From Niastella caeni (lineage in GTDB: Bacteria; Bacteroidota; Bacteroidia; Chitinophagales; Chitinophagaceae): a stretch of 64,000 bases of DNA. How positions within the stretch are numbered: the stretch's first letter is position 1; every line of letters begins with the position of its first letter. This document shows, piece by piece, positions 46,885-56,373 of the stretch. The stretch covers positions 1-64,000 of the forward strand of contig NZ_STFF01000008.1 in the NCBI RefSeq assembly GCF_004834005.1, in the 5' to 3' direction. Position numbers and translations under genes: made by a program. Below the pieces are notes generated by a model, which saw only the letters and a program-made list of their open reading frames with translations, searched no databases and was not told where the DNA came from.

Positions 46885-47421
46885 TTGCCACTCTCTGACA
46901 AGATATTAGTATCTAAAATCATCGCGACCAACGAGTTTACCAACTTCATTGATGCCGCAAAAAAGTATTGTTCCTTCATTGAAACATATGAAGCCGAACT
47001 ACCCCGAAACTTTATTCTTCTTTCCCAAAATCATTTGCTTACGCTGTATAATCTGGGTAACTGCATGATGCTTATGGAAGAGAAGAGCGATAAAAAGTTT
47101 GATATAAAGATCGACGAAATAGAATTTCAAAAAACACTTCACTTTATTGCCGACCGGTTATGGGATTATCGCTATTACTGGTATGTCTTTGATCCTACTA
47201 CAAAGAAAAAAGATACAGGCATTGTGTATGGCGATCTGTATGAAGACCTGGGGGCCATCTATAAATACCTTAAGCAATCGCTCCTGTTGTATGGCTTGAA
47301 GTCATCCGATGCAAAACAAAATGCCGTTTGGGATTTTAAATGGAATTTTGATACGCATTGGAGCGGGCATTGCGCCAACGCCATTTGCGCCATTCATTAC
47401 TTTCTTCAAAAAGGAAGATAA
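46885..47421 (+). CDS. DUF5063-like protein with a TTG start
   Basis: A 178-aa protein. The pattern NEFTNFIDAAKKYCSFIE at the start, and YGDLYEDLGAIYKYLKQSLLLYG and WDFKWNFDTHWSGHCANAICAIHY near the end, fit the DUF5063 family of soluble all-helical proteins of unknown function. The in-frame TAG at 46849 and absence of any ATG before residue 60 leave TTG at 46885 (or ATT at 46873) as the start. No signal peptide. It is unlikely to belong to the sugar pathway. Confidence 0.75.
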   Translation: MPLSDKILVSKIIATNEFTNFIDAAKKYCSFIETYEAELPRNFILLSQNHLLTLYNLGNCMMLMEEKSDKKFDIKIDEIEFQKTLHFIADRLWDYRYYWYVFDPTTKKKDTGIVYGDLYEDLGAIYKYLKQSLLLYGLKSSDAKQNAVWDFKWNFDTHWSGHCANAICAIHYFLQKGR

Positions 47422-47484
47422 CAAAAGCTAATTGTATAGTAAGTCAATCAGTACATCGTCAACTTCGTTTAACTAATTAGCACA

Positions 47485-49638
47485 TTATTCTTCCGTTATT
47501 TCAAACACGTTACTAGTTAACGAGGTAACCCTGCCTGTTGTAAGGTTTAAACCAACAGTCATCAGGTATTCACCGGTGAAGACTTTGTCATTATCCGGGT
47601 TGTTTGCTTTGATACCGGGAAATAGATTGATCTCTTTGAACCGGTATTTTTTCTTTGGATCGAGTCCTTGTAATTGCACCCGTGAAAAAATATCTTTCCG
47701 GCGAACGTTTAAGTGATAGTTGAAAAGAACGGCTTTGCTTTTATTTTCATTTACATACATTAACACAGACCGGTTTTCTTCATAAGGAGAAATAATACGG
47801 TACAGATCGCCAAACCAGATTACATCGTTAATTCGTTTATACGTTTTTACAGCGTCCTGGCTGAACTGCAATTCCTGTGGGGTAAATTCATTTACCCGGA
47901 TGTCGTAACCCAGTTTGCCAGACATGGCTACATCGGTCCTGAACTTGAGCGTCTGGCCTTTGCCCATGCTTGTTATATGAGCGGCAATTGTATTAGCAGG
48001 AAAGAAATAAGAATATCCCCATTGAATGAAAATGCGCTCCAATCCATCTGTATTATCGCTGGGCCAGAATTCGGTAAAATATTTTAACGCACCATAGTCA
48101 GTACGGCCGCCACCACCGGAACACAACATGATGGGAAGATGTGGATGCTTTGCGCGAATTCTATCTAATACTTTATACAAACAACGCGTGTACTCAATAA
48201 ACAAATGCGATTGTTTTTCTTTGAGATAAGCAGAGTAGGCATTTGTCATGCTGCGGTTACAATCCCATTTAATAAATGCAATGCCCGGATTTTTCGTCAG
48301 CATGTCATCTACTATTGCAAAAACAAAATCCTGTACTTTGGGATTGGTGAGGTCCAGCACCAGTTGACTGCGGGCCAGGTTTTCTGCGCGATTGGGTAGT
48401 CGTAGTATCCAATCGGGGTGTTTTTGATACAGTTCGCTTTTGGGATTTACCATTTCCGGTTCCAACCAGATACCGAATTTGATCCCCTTCTTTTCTGCTT
48501 CCTGTACCAGGCGTCCAATGCCATTGGGCAGTTTGCTTTTGTTTTCCTGCCAGTCGCCGAGGCCGGCTTTATCATCATTTCTCGGGAAAACGTTGCCAAA
48601 CCAACCATCATCCAGCAAAAATAGGTCAACCCCTAGTTGTTTGGCTTCATCAAACAGGTTGATCAGTTTTGTTTCGTCGAAATTAAAGTAAGTGGCTTCC
48701 CAATTATTCAACAACGTAAGGCGTGGGCCATTGCCATCCAGGACGGCATTGTTACGAGCCCAGCGATGCAGGTTGCGGCTGGCTTGCCCTTTGCCCTGGT
48801 TGCTATAGGTGAAAATAAATTCCGGTGTGGTAAAAACCTCGCCGGGTTGCAGCGTATAATCTGATGCATATGGATTGATGCCAGGACGTACGCGAAGTTG
48901 ATTGCGCTGATCTGTTTCAAACGTGAATTGAAAATTGCCCGTCCAGCCCAGTGTACCAGCAATTAATTCGCCGCTGGTTTCTGTCGCTGGGTTATTCAGG
49001 GAAAGAAAAAAGGTTGGCGTTTGATAAAAATTAGTGCGGGTGCCCAATTTGCTTTCAATGCTTTTAATACCATTGGTTAATTTTTCTTCAACCATATTTA
49101 CTTCGCGGGCCCAGTCGCCATGAAACTGGGTAAGCCAATAGGTATCGGCATTAAAATGCAACATAGATGATGCATACTGGGTTAGGCGGACCGGTTTTTT
49201 TTCGTTGTGTTGAATGGTAGCGCTACTGGTAATAACGTCTTCGTTAAAATAAACGGAGTATTGCAAAACCACTTGCACGGGGTAAACAGAATCTTTTAAT
49301 ATAATACGTGTGATGCTTAAATTGTCTTTTTGTTGTGTAGTGTGCGAAACATATTCCAGTTCCAAAGATGGATTGCCGTCGGCATGCACCAGCCGGATGG
49401 CCGGTTCAAACTGGTTTTCCATACCGGCAGTAAGATATACTTCGCGACCACCTGATAGTTTTTCATACTCAGTTGCATTTAACCGGGCCCCCAGGTACGA
49501 CTGATACAACCGGTGCTTATTACCTACCGTTAATACGAGAGTGGTATTTTTTGTTTGAAGAACAATTGGCGCTTGTGATTGGGACAGCACAGTCAGGAAA
49601 AAGAAGTTCAGAATAAACAGCAGGGAATATTTAATCAT
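47485..49638 (-). CDS. Alpha-galactosidase, GH36
   Basis: A 717-aa protein with a signal peptide (MIKYSLLFILNFFFLTVLSQ). An N-terminal beta-supersandwich (about 25-310) is followed by a (beta/alpha)8 barrel with VDLFLLDDGWFG, GIWLEPEMVNP, IKWDCNRSM (nucleophile D459), LCSGGGGRTDYG and EFWPSDNTDGLERI. A C-terminal beta domain ends it. It removes terminal alpha-galactose. It is transcribed against the flanking PUL genes and has no close partner. The signal peptide suggests a periplasmic enzyme. Confidence 0.93.
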   Translation of the reverse strand: MIKYSLLFILNFFFLTVLSQSQAPIVLQTKNTTLVLTVGNKHRLYQSYLGARLNATEYEKLSGGREVYLTAGMENQFEPAIRLVHADGNPSLELEYVSHTTQQKDNLSITRIILKDSVYPVQVVLQYSVYFNEDVITSSATIQHNEKKPVRLTQYASSMLHFNADTYWLTQFHGDWAREVNMVEEKLTNGIKSIESKLGTRTNFYQTPTFFLSLNNPATETSGELIAGTLGWTGNFQFTFETDQRNQLRVRPGINPYASDYTLQPGEVFTTPEFIFTYSNQGKGQASRNLHRWARNNAVLDGNGPRLTLLNNWEATYFNFDETKLINLFDEAKQLGVDLFLLDDGWFGNVFPRNDDKAGLGDWQENKSKLPNGIGRLVQEAEKKGIKFGIWLEPEMVNPKSELYQKHPDWILRLPNRAENLARSQLVLDLTNPKVQDFVFAIVDDMLTKNPGIAFIKWDCNRSMTNAYSAYLKEKQSHLFIEYTRCLYKVLDRIRAKHPHLPIMLCSGGGGRTDYGALKYFTEFWPSDNTDGLERIFIQWGYSYFFPANTIAAHITSMGKGQTLKFRTDVAMSGKLGYDIRVNEFTPQELQFSQDAVKTYKRINDVIWFGDLYRIISPYEENRSVLMYVNENKSKAVLFNYHLNVRRKDIFSRVQLQGLDPKKKYRFKEINLFPGIKANNPDNDKVFTGEYLMTVGLNLTTGRVTSLTSNVFEITEE

Positions 49639-49777
49639 ATGACCCGGATAATAATCGTTTGAAAGAATAATAAAGTGGATCTGTCGCTGTGAAAGTACTA
49701 TAAAATGAGGGTAACCTGGTTTTAATACCTATGTGGCAGGTTGTCTAATTATTCAATAATATTAGCATGGTAAACAC

Positions 49778-49824
49778 AAAACGGTAAATCATCCGCTCAA
49801 AGCGCATGGTTTACCGTTTTTTTT
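49778..49824. terminator. Long stem-loop terminator between GH36 and the acidic-protein gene
   Basis: AAAACGGTAAA and TTTACCGTTTT pair around a 21-nt loop that has its own short CGC-type pairing, with T-rich DNA on the plus-strand side (T8) and TTTTGTG on the minus. It probably ends the minus-strand gene at 49844. Confidence 0.65.
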
Positions 49825-49843
49825 GTTGTAATCCCTATATATC

Positions 49844-50449
49844 CTATTCGTCTCTTCTTCCTTCGTTCAGGGCGTCTTTATCGCCGCTTCCTAAACTGTA
49901 ATAATCATTTTCCTCATCATCTACATACTTCCTCGCATCTTCATTATCTTCTTCCGGCATATCCAGGTCATCGCCTGTGCTGGCTTCATCAACTGCGGCT
50001 TCATTCAAGGGATCACCGTCAAAGTCGGTATCATCGAGGCCTTCTTTTCTTACCAGTTCATCTTCGCTCATATCCATATCCTGGTCGGGATCTCCCAACA
50101 ACACCAGGTCTTCTTCTGTTACATCGGCCTCAGTACCCATGACAATATCTACGTTGTCATCTTCGGCGAGAATGTCCTTTCCATCACGAATGCCCTCTTC
50201 ATCGTCAGATGCAATCGTAGTATCGCTCATAGCGCCGGGCACGCCAGCATTTATAATATTTTCCTGCCCGGGAATATCTGATACGTCGGGGATTTCAATG
50301 TAAGCATCATTCTGGTCCTGAGTCAGTTTTTCTTTTCTTCTTTTGCCTGCACTGGAATCCTTCGCACTTGTTGGCTGCTGATCAAAAGAAGTAGCCTCAT
50401 TTTGTTCTTTTTCAGGTTGTTTATTTTTAGCTGTTTTTGTTTTTGCCAT
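49844..50449 (-). CDS. Highly acidic, low-complexity protein of unknown function
   Basis: A 201-aa protein. The basic N-terminus (MAKTKTAKNKQPEKEQ, then KRRKEKL) gives way to a long Asp/Glu-rich stretch (about 75-195) with repeated DDE, EDD and DMDMSEDEL units. It is predicted disordered, with no signal peptide or enzymatic motif. The base order is clearly coding (in-frame over 200 codons, terminator just downstream). Similar acidic proteins occur in this bacterial group, but I know of no assigned role. Confidence 0.75.
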   Translation of the reverse strand: MAKTKTAKNKQPEKEQNEATSFDQQPTSAKDSSAGKRRKEKLTQDQNDAYIEIPDVSDIPGQENIINAGVPGAMSDTTIASDDEEGIRDGKDILAEDDNVDIVMGTEADVTEEDLVLLGDPDQDMDMSEDELVRKEGLDDTDFDGDPLNEAAVDEASTGDDLDMPEEDNEDARKYVDDEENDYYSLGSGDKDALNEGRRDE

Positions 50450-50755
50450 AACGGATCGTTTACTGGTATGCCTGAAAAAACTATGCCCGGTACCAGGTTG
50501 TGTAACTGTCAGAAAAACAGAGCATAATAGCGTGTATGACAGTTTTTCCTTTTTCTCAAATTCAGGAAAATAAAGAGGTAAAAAGGATTGATTTATGCGA
50601 TGTTAAAATAGCTTATGACTATGTCAATTTAGCAAAGTAGATCATGGTAAAATGTAACGTACTTGCAGTTGTTACACACAAAAATCTATTGTAAAACGAC
50701 GGCTTTTCATATTGGTCTAACCAGGTAGTATGATCTGTAAAAATTGACTGCTATT

Positions 50756-50998
50756 ATGGAAAAGAAACCCTTTTCTTTACGGTGCTTATTTGCTCCATTG
50801 CGCCGGGTATTTGTTCTTCCCCTTATTCTTACCTGTTGTTTTAAAACGGCTATCATTAGGGTACAATCCGTAACTGTACATGGTGTAGTTGGATATGATA
50901 CGCAACGTAAGAAAGATGTTACCGGCGCCATTTCTTCTGTTTCTGAAAAACATATTGAAGAGCGGCAGTCCTATTCAAGTGGTGTACAGATGGGTTGA
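50756..50998 (+). pseudogene. Relic of a SusC-type receptor: degenerate signal plus start of plug
   Basis: The 80-codon frame starts MEKKPFSLRCLF and contains VVGYDTQRKKDVTGAISSV and then EKHIEERQ. This is the opening of a SusC plug domain, normally VVVVGYGTQKKKDVTGAISSV. After ERQ the similarity ends and the frame stops within 10 codons. The carboxypeptidase-like domain, the rest of the plug and the barrel are missing. It suggests that an extra SusC (and perhaps SusD) once stood in front of the GH2-GH95 block. Confidence 0.75.
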
Positions 50999-51037
50999 GT
51001 ATGGAAGTAATAGTAATAAGATATATTAGTTGCATTG

Positions 51038-51064
51038 ACCCGGGACATATTGTATGCCCCGGGT
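51038..51064 (+). terminator. Short GC-rich hairpin
   Basis: ACCCGGG and CCCGGGT pair around 13 nt; TAATAATTAA follows. It may be a weak terminator after the SusC relic. Confidence 0.4.
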
Positions 51065-51162
51065 TAATAATTAACATAGGTGCCATGCAACCTATTGATA
51101 AGAATGTTCAATCTTGATTTTTTTAAACGCATAAACAGCATTGGAATATAATAGTTGAAAGA

Positions 51163-53682
51163 ATGCAAATAATTAGATGGTTGTTTTTATTGATGGTCAT
51201 AAACGGACCAGCACGTGCCCAGCAATCGATTCGTTTAACAGGCAACTGGGAGTTTTTAAAACAGGATGTAGGTGGAATTTGGGAAATAGTTCGTCCGGTT
51301 GGTAAAGGCAACCCGGAGAGTGTACCCTTATGGCAAACCGTACAGATACCGCATTGTGTAAATGCTGAAGATGGAGTAGACCCCGATGTGAATTATTACC
51401 AGGGGCCAGCCTGGTATAGAACACAGATCGATATTCAAAATCCATACAGCAATGGCCGTACCCTGCTTTTTTTTGAAGGCGCTGGTCAGAAGACGGATGT
51501 ATATGTGTACACGACTAAAGTAGGTTCACATACCGGCGGATACGATGAGTGGTCGGTAGATATTACGGATGCGGTTGAAGCGTTTCGAAAAACAACCGCG
51601 TATCAAGCGCAGTTCAAAGGAAAAATTCCTATTGCCATAAAGACCGATAATACAAGAGACTTGGAGATGATCCCCTCTGACCTATCGGATTTTAATTTAT
51701 ATGGTGGTATTTACCGGTACCTGAATTTAGTGTATACGCCACCGGTTGCCATAGACAAATTATTTGCAAAAGCCGCAACCGATAAGGCCGGGAAAGTAGG
51801 TACTGTGCAGGTATCAGCCAGGCTTTTCTCCTCCCCCACCGGGGGAGGCCGGGAGGGGGCCGAGGCCCGGGGCGGGAAGCGACTTCTTGTTAAGCTGATT
51901 GACCCGAATGGAAAATTGATGCAACAAAAAGAAGTAACTACAGACAGTTTACAACTCCCCCTCCACCGGAGGGAGAAGGAGGGAGGCCTTACCGGGGATG
52001 TACACCTTGTTGATTTCACTATAAAAGCACCGCAGCTATGGTCGCCTCAAAAACCGGTTCTATACTCGGTAGAAGCAACGGTTACAACCGAAGCAGGAAG
52101 TTTTGTACAAAAAGAAAAAATAGGTTTCCGTCATTTTGAATTTGTTGATCATGGTCCGTTTTTATTAAATGGCCAACGATTGCTATTACGAGGGACCCAC
52201 CGGCACGAAGACCATGCAGGTGTAGCAGCTGCGATGACAGAAGACATGATGCGCCGGGAAATGGTCATGATGAAAGAAATGGGGGTGAACTTCATTCGCT
52301 TAGGCCATTACCAGCAATCGCGCATTATTCTGAACCTTTGTGATAGTTTAGGTATTTTGGTTTGGGAAGAAATTCCCTGGTGCCGCGGTGGATTGGGTGG
52401 ACCTGTATACCAGGAGCAGGCACGCCGGATGCTTACCAATATGGTTGAACAACATTACAATCATCCGGCAATTATTATTTGGGGGATGGGCAATGAAAAC
52501 GATTGGCCCGGTGATTTCCCGGAATTTGATAAAGAGAAGATCCGCACTTTTATGAAAAGCCTGCACGATCTTTCTCACCAATTGGACCCTTCCCGCAAAA
52601 CAGCTATTCGTCGTTGTGATTTTTGTAAAGACATTGTTGATGTCTACTCGCCCTCTATCTGGGCTGGCTGGTATCGCGGTGTTTTTACGGAATATAAAAA
52701 GACATCTGAAGATGAGTTCAAGAAAGTAAATCATTTTCTGCATGTAGAATGGGGTGGCGACAGCCATGCTGGTCGTCATGCTGAAAATCCTGATAAAGCA
52801 TTACAGGCAGTAAAGACAGGCAATGGCACTGATGAACGGGCTGGAGATGCCAGTTTGTATGGCGGCGCTGCGCGTGTTTCAAAAGATGGCGACTGGAGCG
52901 AATCCTATATTTGCAATCTCGTTGACTGGCATTTAAAAGAACAGGAAACAATGCCCTGGCTAACTGGTTCCGCCCAATGGCCATTCAAAGATTTTTCAAC
53001 GCCGGTAAGACCTGATAATCCGGTGCCTTATATGAACCAGAAAGGAGTCGTTGAGCGGGATCTCACCAAAAAAGAAGCCTTTTTTGTATTTCAATCATAT
53101 TGGACCACACAGCCGATGGTGCATATTTACGGGCATTCATGGCCGGTACGATGGGGCGATGAAGGAGAGGAGAAAATGATAAAAGTATACTCCAACTGTT
53201 CCGAAGCAGAGCTTTTTGTAAATGGTAAAAGCTATGGTATTAAAAAACGGAGCAGCCAGGATTTTCCTGCTGCCGGGTTACGCTGGAATGTGCCGTTCAC
53301 CAAAGGGGTGCATCAATTGAAAGTAATTGCAAAGAGTGGCAAAACAGTTGTAGAAGATTCTATCCGTTTTCAATATCAATCAGAAAAATGGGGCAAGCCG
53401 GCTAAGCTGTTGCTGGAAAAAATAAGTGAAGAAAATGGCATTGCCACAATGCAGGTAAAATTGCTCGATGAAAAGAATGTGCCATGTCTGGATGCTACTA
53501 ATTGGATACGGTTCGGGTTAGCCGGTGATGGCAAACTGATCGATAACCAGGGCACGCCATCCGGATCGCGATACGTACAGGCTTACAATGGCCGGGCTAT
53601 TATTCGGGTGCATACCAATGGCGGCCGTTCGGTGATCAGTGTAAAGAGTGAAGGATTGGCTACTGTTTTTAAGGATTTATAA
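51163..53682 (+). CDS. GH2 glycoside hydrolase (beta-galactosidase-like)
   Basis: An 839-aa protein with a signal peptide (MQIIRWLFLLMVINGPARAQ). A jelly-roll sugar-binding domain (about 25-190: PHCVNAEDGVDPDVNYYQGPAWY) is followed by an Ig-like domain (about 195-320), the TIM barrel (about 325-600) with acid/base E445 in WGMGNEND and probable nucleophile E529 in HVEWGG, and C-terminal beta domains. GH2 enzymes remove beta-galactose, beta-glucuronate or similar groups. The Ig-like domain carries two GC-rich insertions (residues about 224-238 and 264-277) that match palindromic repeat elements and stay in frame. It is the first intact gene of the rightmost enzyme block. Confidence 0.9.
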   Translation: MQIIRWLFLLMVINGPARAQQSIRLTGNWEFLKQDVGGIWEIVRPVGKGNPESVPLWQTVQIPHCVNAEDGVDPDVNYYQGPAWYRTQIDIQNPYSNGRTLLFFEGAGQKTDVYVYTTKVGSHTGGYDEWSVDITDAVEAFRKTTAYQAQFKGKIPIAIKTDNTRDLEMIPSDLSDFNLYGGIYRYLNLVYTPPVAIDKLFAKAATDKAGKVGTVQVSARLFSSPTGGGREGAEARGGKRLLVKLIDPNGKLMQQKEVTTDSLQLPLHRREKEGGLTGDVHLVDFTIKAPQLWSPQKPVLYSVEATVTTEAGSFVQKEKIGFRHFEFVDHGPFLLNGQRLLLRGTHRHEDHAGVAAAMTEDMMRREMVMMKEMGVNFIRLGHYQQSRIILNLCDSLGILVWEEIPWCRGGLGGPVYQEQARRMLTNMVEQHYNHPAIIIWGMGNENDWPGDFPEFDKEKIRTFMKSLHDLSHQLDPSRKTAIRRCDFCKDIVDVYSPSIWAGWYRGVFTEYKKTSEDEFKKVNHFLHVEWGGDSHAGRHAENPDKALQAVKTGNGTDERAGDASLYGGAARVSKDGDWSESYICNLVDWHLKEQETMPWLTGSAQWPFKDFSTPVRPDNPVPYMNQKGVVERDLTKKEAFFVFQSYWTTQPMVHIYGHSWPVRWGDEGEEKMIKVYSNCSEAELFVNGKSYGIKKRSSQDFPAAGLRWNVPFTKGVHQLKVIAKSGKTVVEDSIRFQYQSEKWGKPAKLLLEKISEENGIATMQVKLLDEKNVPCLDATNWIRFGLAGDGKLIDNQGTPSGSRYVQAYNGRAIIRVHTNGGRSVISVKSEGLATVFKDL
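51831..51877. repeat. GC-rich palindromic element, copy 1, inside the GH2 gene
   Basis: CTCCCCC-acc-GGGGGAG is followed by GCCGGGAGGGGGCC and further GC-rich bases. It is translated in frame as roughly SPTGGGREGAEARGG, a composition unlike its surroundings. Confidence 0.7.
51955..51988. repeat. GC-rich palindromic element, copy 2, inside the GH2 gene
   Basis: CTCCCCCTCC-acc-GGAGGGAG is followed by AAGGAGGGAGGCC, in the same orientation and layout as copy 1 and 78 bp after it. It is translated as roughly LPLHRREKEGGL. Confidence 0.65.
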
Positions 53683-53697
53683 GAAAGGTTCGGAGAA

Positions 53698-53730
53698 AAG
53701 GCAGGATAAATAGGGTATTGCCTTGTTTTT
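53698..53730 (+). terminator. Weak terminator after the GH2 gene
   Basis: AAGGCA and TGCCTT pair around a 15-nt loop and are followed by GTTTTT. Confidence 0.45.
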
Positions 53731-53802
53731 AGTACATTATATTAAGAGGGATAAATTTTGTGAAGTGTTAATGGTGTATTTTTCTGGTCTTTATTCAAGC
53801 AT

Positions 53803-56373
53803 ATGAGATTTAAAATAACGATATGTTGCTTCATTCAACTGGTATGCGCTACGGTGTATGCGCAACCAGGAAATGATCATGGATTAAAGTTATGGTACAA
53901 TAAGCCGGCGGTAGCCTGGGAAGAAGCGTTGCCACTGGGCAACGGCAAAACCGGCGCTATGGTATTTGGCGGATTGGTTACTGAGCGGCTGCAATTAAAT
54001 GACAATACATTATGGTCGGGTTATCCAGAAGCTGGAAATAATCCCGATGGGCCAAACGTGTTGCCTCAGGTTCGGAAAGCGGTGTTTGAGGGCGATTATG
54101 AAAAGGCAGCCGCTTTATGGAAAAAAATGCAGGGACCTTACTCCGCGCGATATTTACCGCTGGCTGATGTATGGTGGCATTTGAATGTGAAGGATTCGTT
54201 ACCGGGTACTTATTACCGTGATCTGGATATGAACAACGCCGTAGCTACTGTTCGGTATAAAATAGGAGATGTAACTTATCATCGGGAGACTTTTATCAGT
54301 TATCCTGCCAAAGTACTGATGATGCGCATCACGGCCGATAAAAAAGGTGCGATCAATGGAACGCTTGGGTTAACAAGTAAACTAAGATTCAAGACAAAAA
54401 CCACGGCTGCTGATTACCTGGTGCTGCAAGGTAAAGCACCAAAATTTGTAGCTAATAGAGATTATGAACCGAAGCAGGTGGTGTATGACACGGTGGGGGA
54501 GAAAGGTGAAGGCATGAATTTCGAAGTGCATGTAAAAATTAAAACAGAAGGCGGTAAAGTACAACAACAGGGTGATGAGCTGGTTGTAAGTGGCGCGAAC
54601 GCAGTAACTATTTATTTGTCGGAAGCCACCAGCTTTAATGGATTTAATAAATCGCCGGGTTTTGAAGGAAAAGATCCTGCCATCGAAGCGAAAGCCAATT
54701 TGCAGAAAGCATGGCTGCTTTCTTATGAACAGCTAAAGTTGGCGCATATTCGCGATTACCAGTCATTGTTCAAACGGGTTGAACTAAAACTGGAAGATAA
54801 CCAGGATGCCGCAAAACTTCCTATAGATGAGCGGTTGAAAAAATATGCCTCAGCGCCAACAGACCTGCAACTACAGGTTTTATATTATCAGTTTGGTCGC
54901 TATTTATTAATTGCCAGTTCACGGCCGGGCTCACGACCTGCCAACCTGCAGGGTATATGGAATGACCATGTGAAACCGCCATGGGGAAGTAACTATACCA
55001 CCAACATTAACACTGAGATGAATTACTGGCTGGCAGAGAATACTAATTTGTCTGAATGTCATCAACCGCTATTCAGTTTTTTAAAAGAGCTGGCTGTTAA
55101 TGGAGCGCAAACGGCTAAAGTGAATTACAATATACCAGAAGGTTGGGTTGTGCATCATAATTCTGACCTGTGGGCGAAAACATCACCGCCTGGTGGCTAT
55201 GAATGGGACCCGCGCGGTATGCCACGCTGGAGTTGTTGGCCAATGGCCGGCGCCTGGCTATGCACACACTTATGGGAGCATTATTTATTTACCGGCGATG
55301 AGCAATTTTTGAGGAGTGCATGGCCGCTGATGAAAGGGGCTGCTCAGTTTATGTTGCATTGGCTGATCACTGATCCGGCAAATGGATTTTTAGTTACCAA
55401 TCCCTCTACTTCGCCTGAAAACACCATGAAAATAAATGGTAAGGAATTTCAGGTTGGCATGGCAACAACTATGGACATGAGTATTATTCGCGAATTGTTC
55501 ACCGCAGTCATTAAAGCAAGCAGCTTACTCAAAACAGATGAAGTGTTTCGTAACCAGGTAATACAAGCAAAAGAGAAATTATATCCTTATCATATTGGTC
55601 AATTCGGCCAGTTGCAGGAATGGAATAAAGACTGGGATGATCCTAAGGATAAGCATCGCCATTTGTCGCATTTGTTCGGATTGTATCCTGGAAGTCAGAT
55701 CAATCCTGCCACCACACCAGAACTGGCGGCGGCCGCAAAGCAATCGCTCATTTTCAGAGGCGATGTAAGCACTGGCTGGTCTATGGCATGGAAAATAAAC
55801 TGGTGGGCGCGTTTGCAGGATGGCAATCATGCCTATAAAATTTTAAGCGATGCATTCACCTATATTGATCCAACGGTAAGCAGAGATGCCATGAGCGGCG
55901 GTGGTACTTACCCTAATTTATTCGATGCGCACCCGCCTTTTCAGATAGATGGCAACTTTGGCGCTACCGCCGGTATGACCGAAATGTTATTGCAAAGTCA
56001 TAATGGCGAACTGGCTTTATTACCTGCATTGCCCGATGCCTGGAAGAACGGTTCTATCCGTGGAATTAAAGCACGCGGCAATTTTACAGTAGCTATTAAC
56101 TGGAAAGAAGGAAAGTTGACTAAAGCTACAGTTGTTGCCGTGGTAGGCGGGCCATGCCGCATCAGTGCGCCGCAACCCATTAAGGTAATAGAAGCCTCTT
56201 CGAAGAAGGCAACAGGCAGTAAAGTCAACAAGTTGAATACTTCGTATGGACAACCGCCCTATGAAAAAAATCAGCAGGCGAAATTGACAGAGCTGGAAAT
56301 ACCGGAGCGATATACCATTGATTTTGTAGCGGAGAAAGAGAAGGTGTATACTGTTGTGCCGGTAAATGAGTAG
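53803..56373 (+). CDS. GH95 alpha-L-fucosidase / alpha-L-galactosidase
   Basis: An 856-aa protein with a signal peptide (ending VYAQP). An N-terminal beta domain (LKLWYNKPAVAWEEALPLGNG, GGLVTERLQLNDNTLWSG) is followed by an (alpha/alpha)6 barrel with TNINTEMNYW, TNPSTSPENT (general-acid Glu region), TGWSMAWKINWWARL and PPFQIDGNFGATAG, all GH95 hallmarks. The family inverts terminal alpha-1,2-fucose, and some members prefer alpha-L-galactose in plant cell-wall glycans. It probably trims side chains of the target glycan. GH31 follows 179 bp later on the same strand, beyond a repeat island. Confidence 0.93.
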   Translation: MRFKITICCFIQLVCATVYAQPGNDHGLKLWYNKPAVAWEEALPLGNGKTGAMVFGGLVTERLQLNDNTLWSGYPEAGNNPDGPNVLPQVRKAVFEGDYEKAAALWKKMQGPYSARYLPLADVWWHLNVKDSLPGTYYRDLDMNNAVATVRYKIGDVTYHRETFISYPAKVLMMRITADKKGAINGTLGLTSKLRFKTKTTAADYLVLQGKAPKFVANRDYEPKQVVYDTVGEKGEGMNFEVHVKIKTEGGKVQQQGDELVVSGANAVTIYLSEATSFNGFNKSPGFEGKDPAIEAKANLQKAWLLSYEQLKLAHIRDYQSLFKRVELKLEDNQDAAKLPIDERLKKYASAPTDLQLQVLYYQFGRYLLIASSRPGSRPANLQGIWNDHVKPPWGSNYTTNINTEMNYWLAENTNLSECHQPLFSFLKELAVNGAQTAKVNYNIPEGWVVHHNSDLWAKTSPPGGYEWDPRGMPRWSCWPMAGAWLCTHLWEHYLFTGDEQFLRSAWPLMKGAAQFMLHWLITDPANGFLVTNPSTSPENTMKINGKEFQVGMATTMDMSIIRELFTAVIKASSLLKTDEVFRNQVIQAKEKLYPYHIGQFGQLQEWNKDWDDPKDKHRHLSHLFGLYPGSQINPATTPELAAAAKQSLIFRGDVSTGWSMAWKINWWARLQDGNHAYKILSDAFTYIDPTVSRDAMSGGGTYPNLFDAHPPFQIDGNFGATAGMTEMLLQSHNGELALLPALPDAWKNGSIRGIKARGNFTVAINWKEGKLTKATVVAVVGGPCRISAPQPIKVIEASSKKATGSKVNKLNTSYGQPPYEKNQQAKLTELEIPERYTIDFVAEKEKVYTVVPVNE

